A stretch of DNA of 64,000 bases from Plasmodium malariae (lineage: Eukaryota; Apicomplexa; Aconoidasida; Haemosporida; Plasmodiidae): NCBI RefSeq assembly GCF_900090045.1, contig NC_041781.1, positions 964,001-1,028,000 on the forward strand, written 5' to 3'. The notes under the pieces are model-generated. The model was not told the origin of the DNA and did not search any database. It saw only the letters and a list, made by a program, of their open reading frames with translations. Of this stretch, positions 10,689 through 28,826 are shown in pieces. A program made the position numbers and the translations under genes. Position 1 is the first letter of the stretch, and each line of letters starts with the position of its first letter.

Positions 10689-13600
10689 ATGGATGACAGT
10701 ACCTATACAAGTTGCTATAACGAAAAGCAAAAGAATTCTTATAACCTTTTTAGCAATATAACAAAATTTTGTTGCAATAGAAGTTATTCTAGCTCTCTGG
10801 TTGTTGATGAAAGATATATCAAATTGATTAGTGACAGATATTATGAAGACCCAACTAATAATGAATGCGAAGATAAATTAAAAGATCAATACAGTGATGA
10901 TTTTTTTCTAGGCAAAAGCAATTTTAATCTAAGTAATAAAGGAAAACATATAAACCAATGCGATACACCACCAAAATTAATGACTGATTTGAAGGAAAAG
11001 CCCAGGAATAATTGTAAAGAGATATACGTTAAAAATGAAACAGATAATTATATTTATTCGTGTGAACAACCCATACATATGATTAAAAAAAATAGCTCTT
11101 TTTATTATAATATTCCTGTTCATATCCCTAATGATACTATATCGGATGAAGTAGAGTTAAAAAGGGGATCTAACAACGAGACTGTAAAGCTACACAATAA
11201 TGGAATTTATATAAACAAAAACGTTATAAAAGATAAAAATGAGGAAACTATTTCAAAATACAAGTGCCAAAAATCAAAGGCAATTAACAGTAAAAGCAAT
11301 GAATATAAAAAAAACTATTGTATGGACAAAATAAGAATATGTAAGCAAAGAGAAAAAGATGTATATAGGGGAACTTATATCCATAATGGAGAAAAATTTG
11401 TTTATAACGGTCTAACCGTAGGACATAACTCAATCAAAAAATGTAATGATACGAAAGAGGAGTTACTATTTGGTAAAATAAACACATCAACTGGAATGGA
11501 AGACAACAAGGAGGACAATAAATTAGAAAATTTGGTAAAAGATTCAATTATAGTTCGTAATGATAAATATGGAGCATACGAAAAGAAATTCATCTGTTCA
11601 CCATCAGGGAGGAAAAGTAATGGAAATGAAAAATGCTTAACTGTAGATAAATCTTTTAACAGTACATATAAAAAAACAAGCTTCATTCCTTCAAATTCAA
11701 TAATAGCCAATGATGAAAATGATCAAGGAATTAACTGTTCTACCGTACTGCAGCCAATTATAAAAACAGAAGAAAAATTATTGTTCCTTGATAAATTCTG
11801 TCAAACGATTCGAAGAAAAAAGGGGAAAAAAATAAGAAGAAAAAAAAAAAACAGGATTAAAATAAAAAGAGGAATCAAACTTTTTCGAAAAAATAAAAAT
11901 AATAAAATTATAAAATTTAATTTAAAAAGAACAAAAGACTATAGTAAGAAAAGATTAGGAATTAGAAAAAGGAAGTCTATAAAGACAAAGTATGTAAAAA
12001 ATTCCGAAAAAAGTGACTACCAGAAAAAACAAAAGAAAAAACAAAAGATCAAAAATAACCTAAAAGAGAGTTATATATATGGAGAAAAAAGTAAAAAAAG
12101 GAATAAATTAAGCTCAAAAAAATCTAGGGTACATGCAACAAAGTTATCAAATATAAAGACAAGAAAAGAAGTCATATCAAACGTAAAGAAGAATAAGAAT
12201 TCCACCATGTTTCAGCATAATCTGCTTCCTAAGAATGACAATACCTCTAAGCAAAAGAAATATACAAAAGATGAATCCTACAGATTAAAAAAATTAACTA
12301 ATAAAATTTCAAATACTCATGACGAAAAAATGAAAAACATTTATGAACAAGGTAATAACAAAATATACAATATAGTACCAAAGATAAATATAGAAAAGTT
12401 GAATGAAATTAATAATACGCTGGTAACACAAAATTGCATCAGTAGAAGCAATAGCAAAAATTTATTAAGTGTAGAACGTGAAATGAGTTCCACTATATGT
12501 GCTGCATTGGATAGAAATATAACCTATACTTGCAATGATAAAATGTTTGTTAAAAATTATAAGAACGATTTAGACAATTCAAATTTATATGATAAAATTG
12601 AGGATACTTCATACAGAATATTTACTTTAGAACGAAATATTTCAGAATCTAAAAAGAGTATTCAGCTTTCTAACACCACGAATGACAATGATTATATCGT
12701 GAACGTTAAAGATGTTAGTTATACGAAGAATGGGAACAGTCAGTATTTCCAAAAAAAATATAGAAGCACAAATAAAAATGACTGCAACACAAAATCAAGC
12801 AGTAGTAATTCTGAAAATTTTATTAATATAAAAGCACTATGTGAGAATGACTTATGCGACCCTCATCAGAGTAACTTATATGAGGAATCTAAAAAAAAAA
12901 ATTTGGTCTATTTGGAAGAAACTCCTACTAGAAACAATAGTAGCACCAGTAGCAGCTGTAATGGTAATGATGACAGTGACAAAACTAATTTCCAAGTACA
13001 TCGTGAAAATGTAGAACAAGCATTACTCAAATATCAAGAGGAATATAACAATAACATAAATTGTGGTGAGTTAACACTGAGGATTTTAAAAAAGCTAGCT
13101 GACATTTTGAGTGATAGAGATGAATATATATATTCGAATAAGCTTGATATAGAAAAACATGACAAATGTGCCATAAACAAGAGTAGTAAAAAATTAGAAG
13201 AAAAAATATCAATAAATGGTAATTTTGACAAATGTGAGGAATGTAATTTATTTCATTCTAAAAGGGAAAAAAAAAATTATGTCAAAAGCAAAAGTTGTGA
13301 TTCTTTTTTTAGCAGAACTTTTTTTACCACAAATGAAGAGCACACAAATTTGGTTCTCAAGTTTTTGGGTAAAGGAAGAAATATAAGGGATAATAATAAA
13401 AATATGTTTTTATTTAATTCAAATCTATTGCATCAGCGCTCCCTTTTTATGGCGCAAGGAACGTATGTAAGTCAGGTGGTTTATATACTAAATTCTATCA
13501 TATTTTACTCTAATAAACTAAAAAATTTGCTAAATTTCTCTATCAAGAGAGGATATGCAAATTTCTACTCTTTAGAAGTTAAATTTTTTATGCTTTGTCT

Positions 13601-14163
13601 CATTAATTTAATTGAAAAATTTAAGACTAATAATTTTTCTACATGTTTGGAAAGAGTGTCAACCTTAATAAACGAAGTATTAAAAAGGGCTAAAACCAAT
13701 ATACTGAAATTTCCCAGAAAAGCTGAAATTACAAAATTTGAATTGGTTGTTATAAAAATATACTTTATTGAGTTGCTCAAAATGTCGGCATTGTTGTCTT
13801 CACTGAAACAGGGTAGTAGAACAGGTTCTAAGTGTCTTTCACCTTCGCCATCATTAATATTATCTGCTTCTTCATTATCACTATCTGCATCATCGTTATC
13901 TGCATCATCGTTATCTGCATCATCGTTATCTGCGTCATCGTTATCTATTTCATCATTGTCAAAACCATGGAAAATGTGTTATCGTTTTTGTGATCATCTT
14001 GAACAAACCGTTTCTGTGTGTGACGTAAAACAAACGAGTAAGCTACTCACTGATATAGTACTTACAGAGAGAGAAATAAATGAAGTATATAAAAAGAACG
14101 AAGAAAGTACGGGTAAGAAATCTTTTCATCCATGTTCATCATTCTATGAAACAGGAAGAAGCG

Positions 14164-14197
<34 letters not shown>

Positions 14198-15614
14198 CAG
14201 TAGTAGCAGTAGTAGCAGTAGTAGCAGTAACAGTGGGAGTACCATTTGGAAGAAGTTGTACAAGGAAATTAACAAAAAGTATGAGGCGAATTCTAAAAAC
14301 GAGGAAAACATGAACTTAAAAATAGAAACACATTTAGGTGAAAATGAAAAATATTTAAAAAAAATGAATTTCTTACATACAGATAAGCATATTAGAAGAG
14401 ATGTATACCATGGCCTGATTCCTATGGAACATGACCAAAAGTTGGAAAGCCCCAACATGCATAATAATAGTAATTATAACAGTAATAGAAACAGGAATAA
14501 AAGTAGCAATAATAACAGCAATAAAAACAGAAGTAGTAGCGATAATAGCAGCATTAAGGACTTGAATGATCCTTACATTTTAATGAAAATTCTGAAGATA
14601 AACTTGCTACAGCTAACACGGTATAACAATGATAAAATGAATTATTTAATTTTGTTGATGAAATATTTAAACAAGTTAAGATATATATATAAGGTAAACA
14701 AATATATCCCATTTAATAAGAAAAACCGAACAAATGCAGTTAATGATATTAGAAAATTAATAGTAAACATTAATGAGGAGAAAAATCTATTGATGAAAGA
14801 AAATGAAACCTTTCTTTATATACAAACATTAAAATCTATTAAGACAAAGCAAAACAAATTAGAACAACAAATAATAGAAATTTTAGAGGTATTTTTTGAA
14901 AATAATTTTCACAATAATGATGACATTAATAGCAGTACTCACAAGCATGATAATGTTGACAATTTCGAAAAGGCTACATACGTGGAGAAGCGAAAAGGAA
15001 AGAAGTTTAAGACTGATATAGGTAGTTACAGGAATAGAGATATTTGCAGGGATAAAATAAAAACAAAGCACCCTACTACTACTGCTACCACTGCTATCAC
15101 TACCGATACTATTACTACTAATAACGAACATGATGATGAAAAAAAAGCACAAGTTATGCATGATAACAACTGCTACTACATTGATGAAACAGAACAATTA
15201 CAGCAATTAAACCATTTCTTAAATAGTATTATTATATCCTGTAAAAATGATGAAATATTACAGAAGCCAAATTATCATTATGCTATGCTGAAGAAATATA
15301 ATCAAGAATTATCCCTGATGAATGATCTTCATAGAAATGATAACACGTTAACTATAGATCGTTTAGATCATATGACTGTTTGTGATTTTGCTAACCATGT
15401 GTATTTTTATATTAAAAGAACTAAATTTAACAACAAATTCGGAAAGATAAAAAAAAAAAATTATAACAGTTTTCAGAAGAGTCAAGGGAGGAAAGGTACA
15501 GTACTTCAAGCATTACATGACTTTTATTTACAAAATGATGGAGATAATACAGTAATTAATGGTAATCTTAATGCTAATGATGATGTTACTTATACTTTTG
15601 AAGTATGCCCTTGA
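10689..15614 (+). CDS. Conserved Plasmodium protein, 1641 residues, Lys/Asn/Ser-rich
   Basis: A single uninterrupted frame. I do not recognise a domain. About residues 380-470 form a very basic block (runs of K and R such as RRKKGKKIRRKKKNR) that would suit nuclear localisation or nucleic-acid binding. The region about 920-1050 (SLFMAQGTYVSQVVYILNSI and after) and the region 1295-1400 are less repetitive and look folded and helical. They are separated by Ser repeats (about residues 1055-1085, an LSAS motif, and about 1158-1178, poly-Ser) and by Asn-rich spacers. The carboxyl end is TFEVCP. No signal peptide or membrane helix is visible. Possible roles are nuclear scaffolding or chromatin binding, but that rests only on composition. 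Confidence 0.85.
13861..13965 (+). repeat. 15-bp coding repeat (LSASS)
   Basis: Tandem copies of a unit reading TTATCTGCATCATCG encode a Leu-Ser-Ala-Ser-Ser repeat inside the 1641-residue protein. A separate AGT/AGC trinucleotide run at about 14163-14236 encodes poly-Ser. Confidence 0.85.
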
Positions 15615-16167
15615 AAGGGAATTTTTGGAAGTATTAATTTCCCACATGAAACATTCACATCCCTATCATGGGTTAGAGTCGTTGTAAACCAAATGTATGA
15701 AGTATACTCAATATGATACTTTTAGTAAAAAAAAAAAAAAAAAAAAAATATTTTAAAATATAATGATGAAATATGCTAGCAATAAAACAGCTCATTTAAT
15801 AGCGGGGAATAAATACGATGGCACATTCCATGAGTAACTTAAAAAGGGGAAAAAAACTGCTTTACTGTTTTTATCTCTATATTAATTAGACTATTAAGCT
15901 AAACCATTTTTCTTATTTTAAATTTGAAAAAAATAGTACACATACTAGATGAAAGGTATGGGATACAACTTGTATTAATCATATATATCCATCTTAAATC
16001 AAATTCAATAAAAAAATATAAAATAATAAGCAATTTACATTGTCGTAGTTCCATTGTGTTTACATGTGGTGATAGGCCTTATTAATATTTAAGAGAGTAA
16101 TGTACTTTTTCCATTTAGTACTTGCGCTGATTACTCTTAAATGAACAACAATTATATGTGAACACCC

Positions 16168-16199
<32 letters not shown>

Positions 16200-18722
16200 G
16201 TATGTGTATGTGAGTGCATATATGTATGCGAGTGTATATGTATATGTGTACGTGTATGTATATGCGTGTGTGGGGTGAGCATCTTTAATATACAAAGCAA
16301 TTCCGAGCGTGCGGTGAATTTTGAGCTACTTCAGCACGTTCTGTATACATTAGTGCTTTGCGTAATTGAACATATATATATATATATATGCAAGGACGTA
16401 CATGTAATAAATACATATACATATATGTGTACACATGTGTACGCATGTATACGTGCATGTAATTTTACTTTACCTAATCTAGCTTAATTTATACTAGTTC
16501 GATAAAGACATTTACATTTTCCTTATATCTTTTTTTACTTTTACGGGGGTATATATAATATGTACTATACCCTTTTTACATTACAATAAAATTTACAATG
16601 TGTATAGGCAGGTTTGTTTAAAAACCTTTTTTGCGATTACTCATTTAGATTTTCTTTAGGTAAATTTTAACACTGAAATGTGATAATACGAATATGCACT
16701 TATTTTTATTTATTATTTATTATTTATTTTTTTTTTTTTTGAGGAACATAATTTTTTCGATTTTTTTGACTTTTTTTTCCATATTCTTTTGTTCCTTGTT
16801 TTAATATAAAACTTTCAAGTAGTATTGTCCATTGGACACATTTTTCATTTGGCTACTTTTGAAATAAGTTATAACTGTATAATAGTTGTTTAATAGTTGC
16901 TTAATAGTTGTTTAATAGTTGTTTAATAGTTGCTTAATAATTGTTTGATAGTTGTTTAATAACAGTTTAATAGTTAGTTAATAACTATCTTATAAATATT
17001 TCATAGTTGCTTCCATATTTTGTTACCATCAGGGGTGTGTTAATTGATAAATTATAATTTGCTAAAAATAAACTTTTGCAAAATTATGTGAAATTGGATA
17101 AAATTTACAAAAGCATCAAGAAAATCGAAAATATCCAAAATATAAAAATAATGAATTCTTAAATTATTTAACCTTTTTTTTTTTTTTTTTGAATAATTCG
17201 TGTGAAAATATCAAAAAAAATAAAAAATATTTGCGAAAAGATGTTCATTTGTTTGTGCTACATATTTACTCTTTACCATGACGAAGCATTTGCACATTCC
17301 CCTTTTTATTTATTTGAATATACTATTAATTTTCAAAGATAATTTTTTACTTGATCACATACTATTAAAATATATGAATGTGTAAAACGGTATTATAATA
17401 TTTACACCTTTTCGGGGATTTGTTAAAATGCGACCAGTTTAAAATATTTAGACACGCGTAATAAACTTGTGAAATTTTTCCGCATTTTGTTTTTCCATTT
17501 TTCGTTTTGCTTTTTAGCTTTTACCTTTTACCTTTTTCCTTTTACCTTTTACCTTTTACTTCTTCCATTTTTCTTCTTTTTTTCCCTTTTCGTATTTCTT
17601 GTGTGCTATATGTCCTTATTTCCCTTTCATCAAAAATAGTAATGCAAATAATGTAATAGTTAAAACTATTAAATGGTGTTCCTAATATTTAAGCCGCCAA
17701 GAGTTTGCCTTATCAAATATATGTTTACCTTCTTATATGTTAAGTATGTAAAAGCATGGGTCATTTCTTTAAAAAAAAAAAAAAAAAAAAAATCATTTTA
17801 AACATGCATATATATAGTTATATGTATATATGCATATACAAACATATATGACACATTTTGCAGTTGTAACAAACATGTCTATATATGTGTATTATAATGT
17901 ATGTTTTGAAATATTTCCCTAACGAATAGGAGAAAAAAAAAAAAAAATTTATTTTGAAATCATATTTTATACTTAAACATAATTATTGTGCGTAATGACA
18001 AATTTTTAATAACATAAAAAGAAAAATGCATCATATGCAAAAGAAGCCAGAGGGATTAAATTATATCCTAGATATTATATACATATTATATATATTAAAT
18101 GTATTATATATTTTTAATTATTACTAATTTTTTTGTGTGCTTTTTGCATTTTACATGTAATGCCTTTTTTTTTTTTTTTTTTTTTTTTTGCCTCTTTCCG
18201 TTAAATGTATTTTGTGCGAATAAGCATTTTTAACACATTTTGTGGAATGCATATTGAACAAACGGCAATAATTTAAAAAAAAAAAAAAAGAGAGGGATAT
18301 ATATACATTTGAGCATACAAAATTCATTTTTCTTAACAATAATAGTGAAAATATTTTAAAGTGCGTGTAATTACAAAATGAATAAAATAAAACAAGAGCA
18401 CATACTTTTTCAGTATCACTCGTATAAATAAAAAGGTATTCAAAGTTATATTGTGTGTGTGCATATATATATATGTATACGTGTATATATGTATATATAT
18501 GTATATATATTTGTATATACCTCTGTATGTGCATACTTCTGTACTTCCATTCACTTACACATATTTGTTATTTTGCTCCTTTAAGACCACGTAAGTACGA
18601 CACGTACTAACTTCTTTTCCATTTTACATATTGCGCTTTACCGTTTACAAGTGAGTAGTGAGCGAACTTTACGAAGGGAAATAATCGAACAGTGCTTAGT
18701 ATGAACAAACATTTTTCTTACA
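15615..18722. other. Long intergenic region with simple repeats
   Basis: About 3.1 kb without a convincing gene. It contains TA microsatellites (about 16165-16190 and 16370-16390), a degenerate 12-bp repeat of the type TAATAGTTGTTT at about 16875-16985, a CTTTTACCTTTTAC tract at about 17515-17570, and several A or T homopolymers. A slightly GC-richer stretch at about 16260-16360 has no open frame of note. It should include the promoter of the J-domain gene at its right end. Confidence 0.55.
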
Positions 18723-20768
18723 ATGGTAGTGAATAATGAGGAGGTAAACATAATGAATGAAAGTGAGTTGAAGAAAGTATATTGTGAGCATTTTATTGAT
18801 GAACTGAATGATGAAGAATTAATGTATAAAAAGGCTGTCGAAGATTTATTTTGTATTTATAAGTCTTTTGGTTTTATATATTCAATAATAAAAAAGGCAA
18901 ATTTATTGTTAAATAAGGAAAATGTTGATATGTTTTTAAAATCGTTAGTAAGTTTCATTGATGAACTTTTTCTTACTAATCCAAATTTATTTGAACAAGA
19001 CTTTACTAATGTGAAAGCTAGTTATGTAAGTAACAGCACGAGTAGTTTAGGTTCGAAAAAAAGAAGACTTGATTTTGATGATGTGTATGGAATGAACAGC
19101 AGTGATGGTAATAACAGCGGTAATGTGAATAGCAATGTAAATAGCATTGTGAATGGCAGTGTGAACGGCAATGTTGATGGCAGCAGTTGCAATGGTAACT
19201 CTTTTATAAATCTCGTAACCAAAGCGTACGTAGAAGAATTACTTAAAGACATAAACAACATTGATGAGAATTTCAGTGAAACCAATTCCGAGGATTTTTT
19301 ATTTATTGTTAAAAATATTTTAAAAATGCGAAATGTAATTGAGACGGAACAAGTTAAAAGTCGTATTGAAAAAATAAAGAATATTTTAACCATCGGAAAA
19401 AATATCTTTCAAAAAGATGAATTTTTAGAGGATATTACTGGGAATACAAATAAAAAGAGTGTACATGAATACATTGATGAAATGAGCAAAAAATTAAAGA
19501 CAATCGAACCTGATATTATAGCTATAGTATATAAGCAAAATTTTTGGTATAAAAATATTCTGAACAAGTCAGAATATGACAGCATAAATTCTATACTAAA
19601 TTTAGATTTAGAAGCAGAAAATGAAAAAATTGAACAGGTTTATACAGATGTTATATTATTATTAAGTGAAAAAATGACACAAAATAAAGATTTCTTAATA
19701 GCAAAGGAAAAGTTAGAAAGATTAAAATCTAGTTATGATGCAGAAGTTCAACGAAAGTTACAACAAGAAATGGAGATGACTAAAAAATTAGAGGATAAAA
19801 GAAAAGCAGTACAATTTATTCTAGATAGATATAATGAATATTCATGGTTTGATAAAAATTCTCCTAAGAAACATTCCTTTTATATCTTGGGTATAAACCC
19901 TAGAGTTGTAACAGAAGAACAACTAAAAAGCTTTGGTAAACGATTAAAACACATACTACATCCGGATAAAGAACCTAACAAGGAATGGAAAAAAAAAGCT
20001 GAATCTGCTTTTAAGGAAGCATCATTAGCTATCTTGGGTTGTCAACAAGAGTTCAAAACTAAGGTTCTCAGGAATCTTGAACCAGGACCTGTTGCTCCAT
20101 ATTTGTCCTTAATTAAAATTGATATATGTCAAGAAGAAACGGGAGAAAAGATAAATACCTCAAGCACGGAGCCGAGTGGCCAAAGCGGTCAAACTGATAA
20201 CACATCTCAGAGTAACGGTTCACTCCCTCAATACTACCCAACCCAAGCCTACTACCCCAAATTTGACTTAAAATGTGTGGATCAGAAAATAGGGACCATC
20301 CTTATTGACATAAAATGTCCTGTTCAACTAGGCTTAATAAAAAAGGTTATATTATATGTGCATAGACCTATTTATGGAAATGAACCCATGAATTTAATTC
20401 CTGAAGACTCTTTTTTATCCTATAAAAAAGAACAAAATATTAATGTAAAAAATTTAAATCAATCTATAGAAGCCAGAGTCGATTTTGTACAACCGTTAGA
20501 AATTGCTTCTTCTACAAAATATTATATAGGAATACAATTAATAGCAGAAAGGGGTAATACTATGATTAATTGGAATTCTATTAATATCACTTTACATAAA
20601 TTTAGTAATAAAAACATTATTAAAAAGTTGTTATCATCTTTTGTAAATGCACCATTTATTAATCAAGCTCATTTAAATTCTGCGCTGTCTAATGATAACA
20701 AAGAAGAGATGACAAGATTTTTAAATGAGTGTATTTCTTCAGCTAAAATATGGGCACAAACGGTATAA
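18723..20768 (+). CDS. J-domain (HSP40-like) protein, 681 residues
   Basis: A single exon. Residues about 382-450 form a J domain: 'FYILGINPRVVTEEQLKSF', then helix II leading to the HPD tripeptide (413-415, LKHILHPDKEP), then helix III 'AESAFKEASLAIL'. HPD is the element that stimulates HSP70 ATPase. The domain is preceded by a charged coiled-coil segment (about 325-365) and a Gly/Asn/Ser/Val spacer (about 120-165). The region after it, about 510-655, has the alternating hydrophobic pattern of a beta-sandwich (ILIDIKCPVQLGLIKKVILYVHRP). There is no Gly/Phe or zinc-finger region, so it is a type III J protein. There is no signal peptide, so a cytosolic or nuclear site is likely. The specific role is unknown. 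The start at MVVNNEEVNIMNESELKK could also be the second Met. Confidence 0.88.
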   Translation: MVVNNEEVNIMNESELKKVYCEHFIDELNDEELMYKKAVEDLFCIYKSFGFIYSIIKKANLLLNKENVDMFLKSLVSFIDELFLTNPNLFEQDFTNVKASYVSNSTSSLGSKKRRLDFDDVYGMNSSDGNNSGNVNSNVNSIVNGSVNGNVDGSSCNGNSFINLVTKAYVEELLKDINNIDENFSETNSEDFLFIVKNILKMRNVIETEQVKSRIEKIKNILTIGKNIFQKDEFLEDITGNTNKKSVHEYIDEMSKKLKTIEPDIIAIVYKQNFWYKNILNKSEYDSINSILNLDLEAENEKIEQVYTDVILLLSEKMTQNKDFLIAKEKLERLKSSYDAEVQRKLQQEMEMTKKLEDKRKAVQFILDRYNEYSWFDKNSPKKHSFYILGINPRVVTEEQLKSFGKRLKHILHPDKEPNKEWKKKAESAFKEASLAILGCQQEFKTKVLRNLEPGPVAPYLSLIKIDICQEETGEKINTSSTEPSGQSGQTDNTSQSNGSLPQYYPTQAYYPKFDLKCVDQKIGTILIDIKCPVQLGLIKKVILYVHRPIYGNEPMNLIPEDSFLSYKKEQNINVKNLNQSIEARVDFVQPLEIASSTKYYIGIQLIAERGNTMINWNSINITLHKFSNKNIIKKLLSSFVNAPFINQAHLNSALSNDNKEEMTRFLNECISSAKIWAQTV

Positions 20769-21600
20769 ATAAAATTTTGGGCATCTTTTGCTCCTTTATC
20801 CAAAAACCATGTTTTTAACTATGATGCCTATTATAACATGTATGATGCGCATGATATGCAGTTTTGATCTCACACAGCAAGCGCATACCCACGCACATGC
20901 CTATGCATGCGTACAAACGCATACTTCTATACGTACACATACCTATACAGGTGCACATATGTATACACTTACATATACACATGCGCGTATGCATAACTTC
21001 GGATCCGACTTTAAACGCTTCTAAAGAGAAGAATGTGATGGCATGCAACTGCGAATTCGCGTCCTATACTTTAAATTTATTCGTTCATATCTTTTTCTTT
21101 TTTTTATCAATCGCTTGTTAAAACAAATTCCATGCGTACAACATAATTTTATGCATATTTACGTATTCCTTATTGAAAAAAAAAAAAAAATAAATAAATA
21201 AAATAAAATAAAATAAAAGAATAAATAAATAAATAAAATAAGAAAATTTTTTAAATCACATATGCGTTTTTTTGTAAATTTAAAATTATATGTGCATTTA
21301 ATACCCATACTGATTCCTCCTTTTGTTCTACCTCCAGCTGTCAGCTTCCAACTTCCAACTTCCAATTTTACAAATGAAAACAAAATTTTAACATTTAACT
21401 TAATTACACTCGTGCTTACCTGCAGTTCCCACAATATGTGCAAATCCTACTTTGTAACATCAAAACCTTCTTGTTTCGTTTGAAAGATCATATGGATAAC
21501 ACACTCATACGCAAGGACATATATTATCACTCCTTTTACTTTTCTGGAGCTATATGTTTTGACGTTGCATTGGTAAGATATACTCTCTTAAGCGCGTCGT
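20769..21600. other. Convergent intergenic region
   Basis: The 3' ends of the J-domain gene (plus) and the helicase gene (minus) face each other. The content is a purine-pyrimidine ACATATACA-type tract at about 20880-20990, an A-rich AAATA repeat at about 21175-21240 and a short CTTCCAACTT repeat near 21345-21366. Nothing coding was recognised. Confidence 0.6.
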
Positions 21601-26483
<4,883 letters not shown>

Positions 26484-27536
26484 ATGTGGTTTGGACAACT
26501 CGTCATTGGTCCACCCGGATCTGGAAAATCGACATATATAGCTGGCGTTGAACATATATTAAAACAGATAAATAGAAAATTACTGATAATAAATTTAGAT
26601 CCGTTTATAGAAAATGATGTATACCAAGCGAATGTAAATATTAGCAATTTAGTTGATATAAATAAAGTGTTTACTGAGTTAGGGTTAGGTCCGAATGGCA
26701 CTTTAATATATTGTATGGAATATCTTTTAACGAATTTTGATTGGTTAGAAGAAAAATTAAATGAACATAAGGACAGTTATTTACTTATCGATACCCCAGG
26801 TCAAGTAGAATTATATACACATAATGATGCCTTAAGAAATATTGTTATAAAATTAAGTAAACTGAATTGTAGGTTAACATCTGTTCATATTGTGGATAGT
26901 ACATTATGTGCAGACAATTATAAATATATTAGCTCTTTACTGTTATCCTTATGTAGTCAAATACATTTAGAGCTACCACATGTTAATGTTTTTTCAAAAA
27001 TTGATTTATTAAAATATTTTAAAATGGATTTAAATTTTCCATTAAGTTATTATGTTGAAGCACAAAATTTGAGCCAGCTTATGCTTTATGCAAAATATCA
27101 AAATTATTCCTCATCCGATTCGGAAGAAGAACCAGATAAAGGTAAAGATAAAGAAAAAAAAGGGGCAGATACCAACTTTGTGCTTATAAAAAATGATATA
27201 AAAGATGGTCATATAAAAAACGTTAAAAAGAATTATTGCAAATATTCAAATAAATTTTTAAAATTAAATGAATATATATGTGAAACTGTGGAAGACTATA
27301 ACATAATAAATTTTGCGTTGCTAGATATACAAGATAAATATAGTGTTTTAAAATTATTAAAAATAATTGACGGAGCTAATGGATTTAGGTATAGTTCTAT
27401 TTACTCAGAATATACACTATTTGATACGTACGTCGAATCAATTGAATATGACTGTGATGACATTCAAGAAAAAATGATTGACGTTTCGGATGAGGAGATT
27501 ATGAAAACATTACCCATGAACCGTTCTAGTGAGTAA
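26484..27536 (+). CDS. GPN2: GPN-loop GTPase, GPN2-type
   Basis: A 350-residue P-loop GTPase that begins at its first Met directly before the fold (MWFGQLVIG). The P-loop GPPGSGKST is at residues 9-17. The family-defining Gly-Pro-Asn loop is at about 69-71 (LGLGPNG), switch-type DTPGQVEL follows at about 105, and the base-recognition SKIDLL at about 170. GPN proteins act as assembly and nuclear-import factors for RNA polymerase II. The opening sequence and length fit GPN2 better than GPN1, which carries a long acidic tail, or GPN3. A Lys/Glu/Asp insertion (about 213-230, DSEEEPDKGKDKEK) is a typical Plasmodium spacer. A good-looking splice donor (GTGAGT) overlaps the last codons, so an alternative spliced C-terminus is possible. 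Confidence 0.92.
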   Translation: MWFGQLVIGPPGSGKSTYIAGVEHILKQINRKLLIINLDPFIENDVYQANVNISNLVDINKVFTELGLGPNGTLIYCMEYLLTNFDWLEEKLNEHKDSYLLIDTPGQVELYTHNDALRNIVIKLSKLNCRLTSVHIVDSTLCADNYKYISSLLLSLCSQIHLELPHVNVFSKIDLLKYFKMDLNFPLSYYVEAQNLSQLMLYAKYQNYSSSDSEEEPDKGKDKEKKGADTNFVLIKNDIKDGHIKNVKKNYCKYSNKFLKLNEYICETVEDYNIINFALLDIQDKYSVLKLLKIIDGANGFRYSSIYSEYTLFDTYVESIEYDCDDIQEKMIDVSDEEIMKTLPMNRSSE

Positions 27537-28826
27537 AACACCTACTTTTAAAAAAAAAGTGGGGCACATAAAAGGGCTATTTGTTTTACTGACGAACTGT
27601 TTCAGTGCATAAAAGAACTACTTTTGAAAATAAAGTGAGATACGCACATGGTCTATTTGTTTGACCGTTTGATTGTGGGCTACGTATTTACGCGCATGGA
27701 CCAAACTTTTTACGCATGTGTATTAGACACATATACATACATATATATGTATATATATATATATATATATGCATGACGTATGTGTAACTATATTTTTTGG
27801 TATGGCGTTACTCCCAATTAATAAATAATATGCCTTATTAGATTTTGTAGCAGTAATAAATGGGCATGTAAAATAATAATATGTTATATCATTCTTGGAA
27901 AGGCATAATTGAGCTCAAATGGAACAATTGAAAAAAGAGCTATTTTTTGAGGAAAAAAAATCAGCATTTGAAAGAATATATGTACATATATGTGTACGTT
28001 TACATATGTACATATATATTTGAATTTACTTATAAGTATGTTTACATATAAATATACAGTTGCGCAGAATATTGAAAAATACATAATTTGAAGTCAACAA
28101 TGTTTTTGATAAAAACAGTGAAACAATTGTGAGTGCAAGGAAGTTGTTACATGTTATTTTTTATTGTTCCTTTTTTTTTTCTTTCTTATTTTCCATGCAT
28201 TAAATTGGTATAAATTACTATTCTTTTATGCGTTCACTTGTATATTATAAATACTTATATCTGTATGTAAATGCTTATGTATATGTGTGTTCACATATAT
28301 ACAATAAATGAGAACTAATTTGGAGTGTTCCCCACAAAATAAGCGAAAGGATTACCTTTTATATGTTAACTTTAATATTTGAGCTGTTAGAATTTTTCAT
28401 TTTATTTTTTTTATTATTATTTTTTTATTATTAATTTTTTATTTTTTATTTTTTATTATTAATTTTTTATTTTTTATCATTTTATTTATTTATTTATTTT
28501 TTTTTTGTGGTGCAATGCTCTTCACGTTATAGCATTTTTTTTCGTATAAAAGAATTTGAAAAAAAAAAAAAAAAAAAAACCTAAGATTTATTAATTGGCT
28601 TTATCACTTCCATCGCAGCATTTAAAATTATAATAGATGGCATTACCCAATATAATGCCTTTTCTTGCTAAGCTGTATATACATATATACATATATATAT
28701 ACATACATAAATATATACGTATTTATGTACATATGTACGTATGTATATATGTATATAGGAACACATATTTGTCACATATGAGCACATAACGTTTTAGGAC
28801 TTCCTTTTGAGAGAGGGTGGTGGAAC
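27537..28826. other. Intergenic region
   Basis: TA microsatellites at about 27735-27770 and 28680-28760, T-rich and TTTTATTATT-type tracts at about 28400-28510 and an A tract at about 28560-28579. No coding or RNA feature was recognised. Confidence 0.55.
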
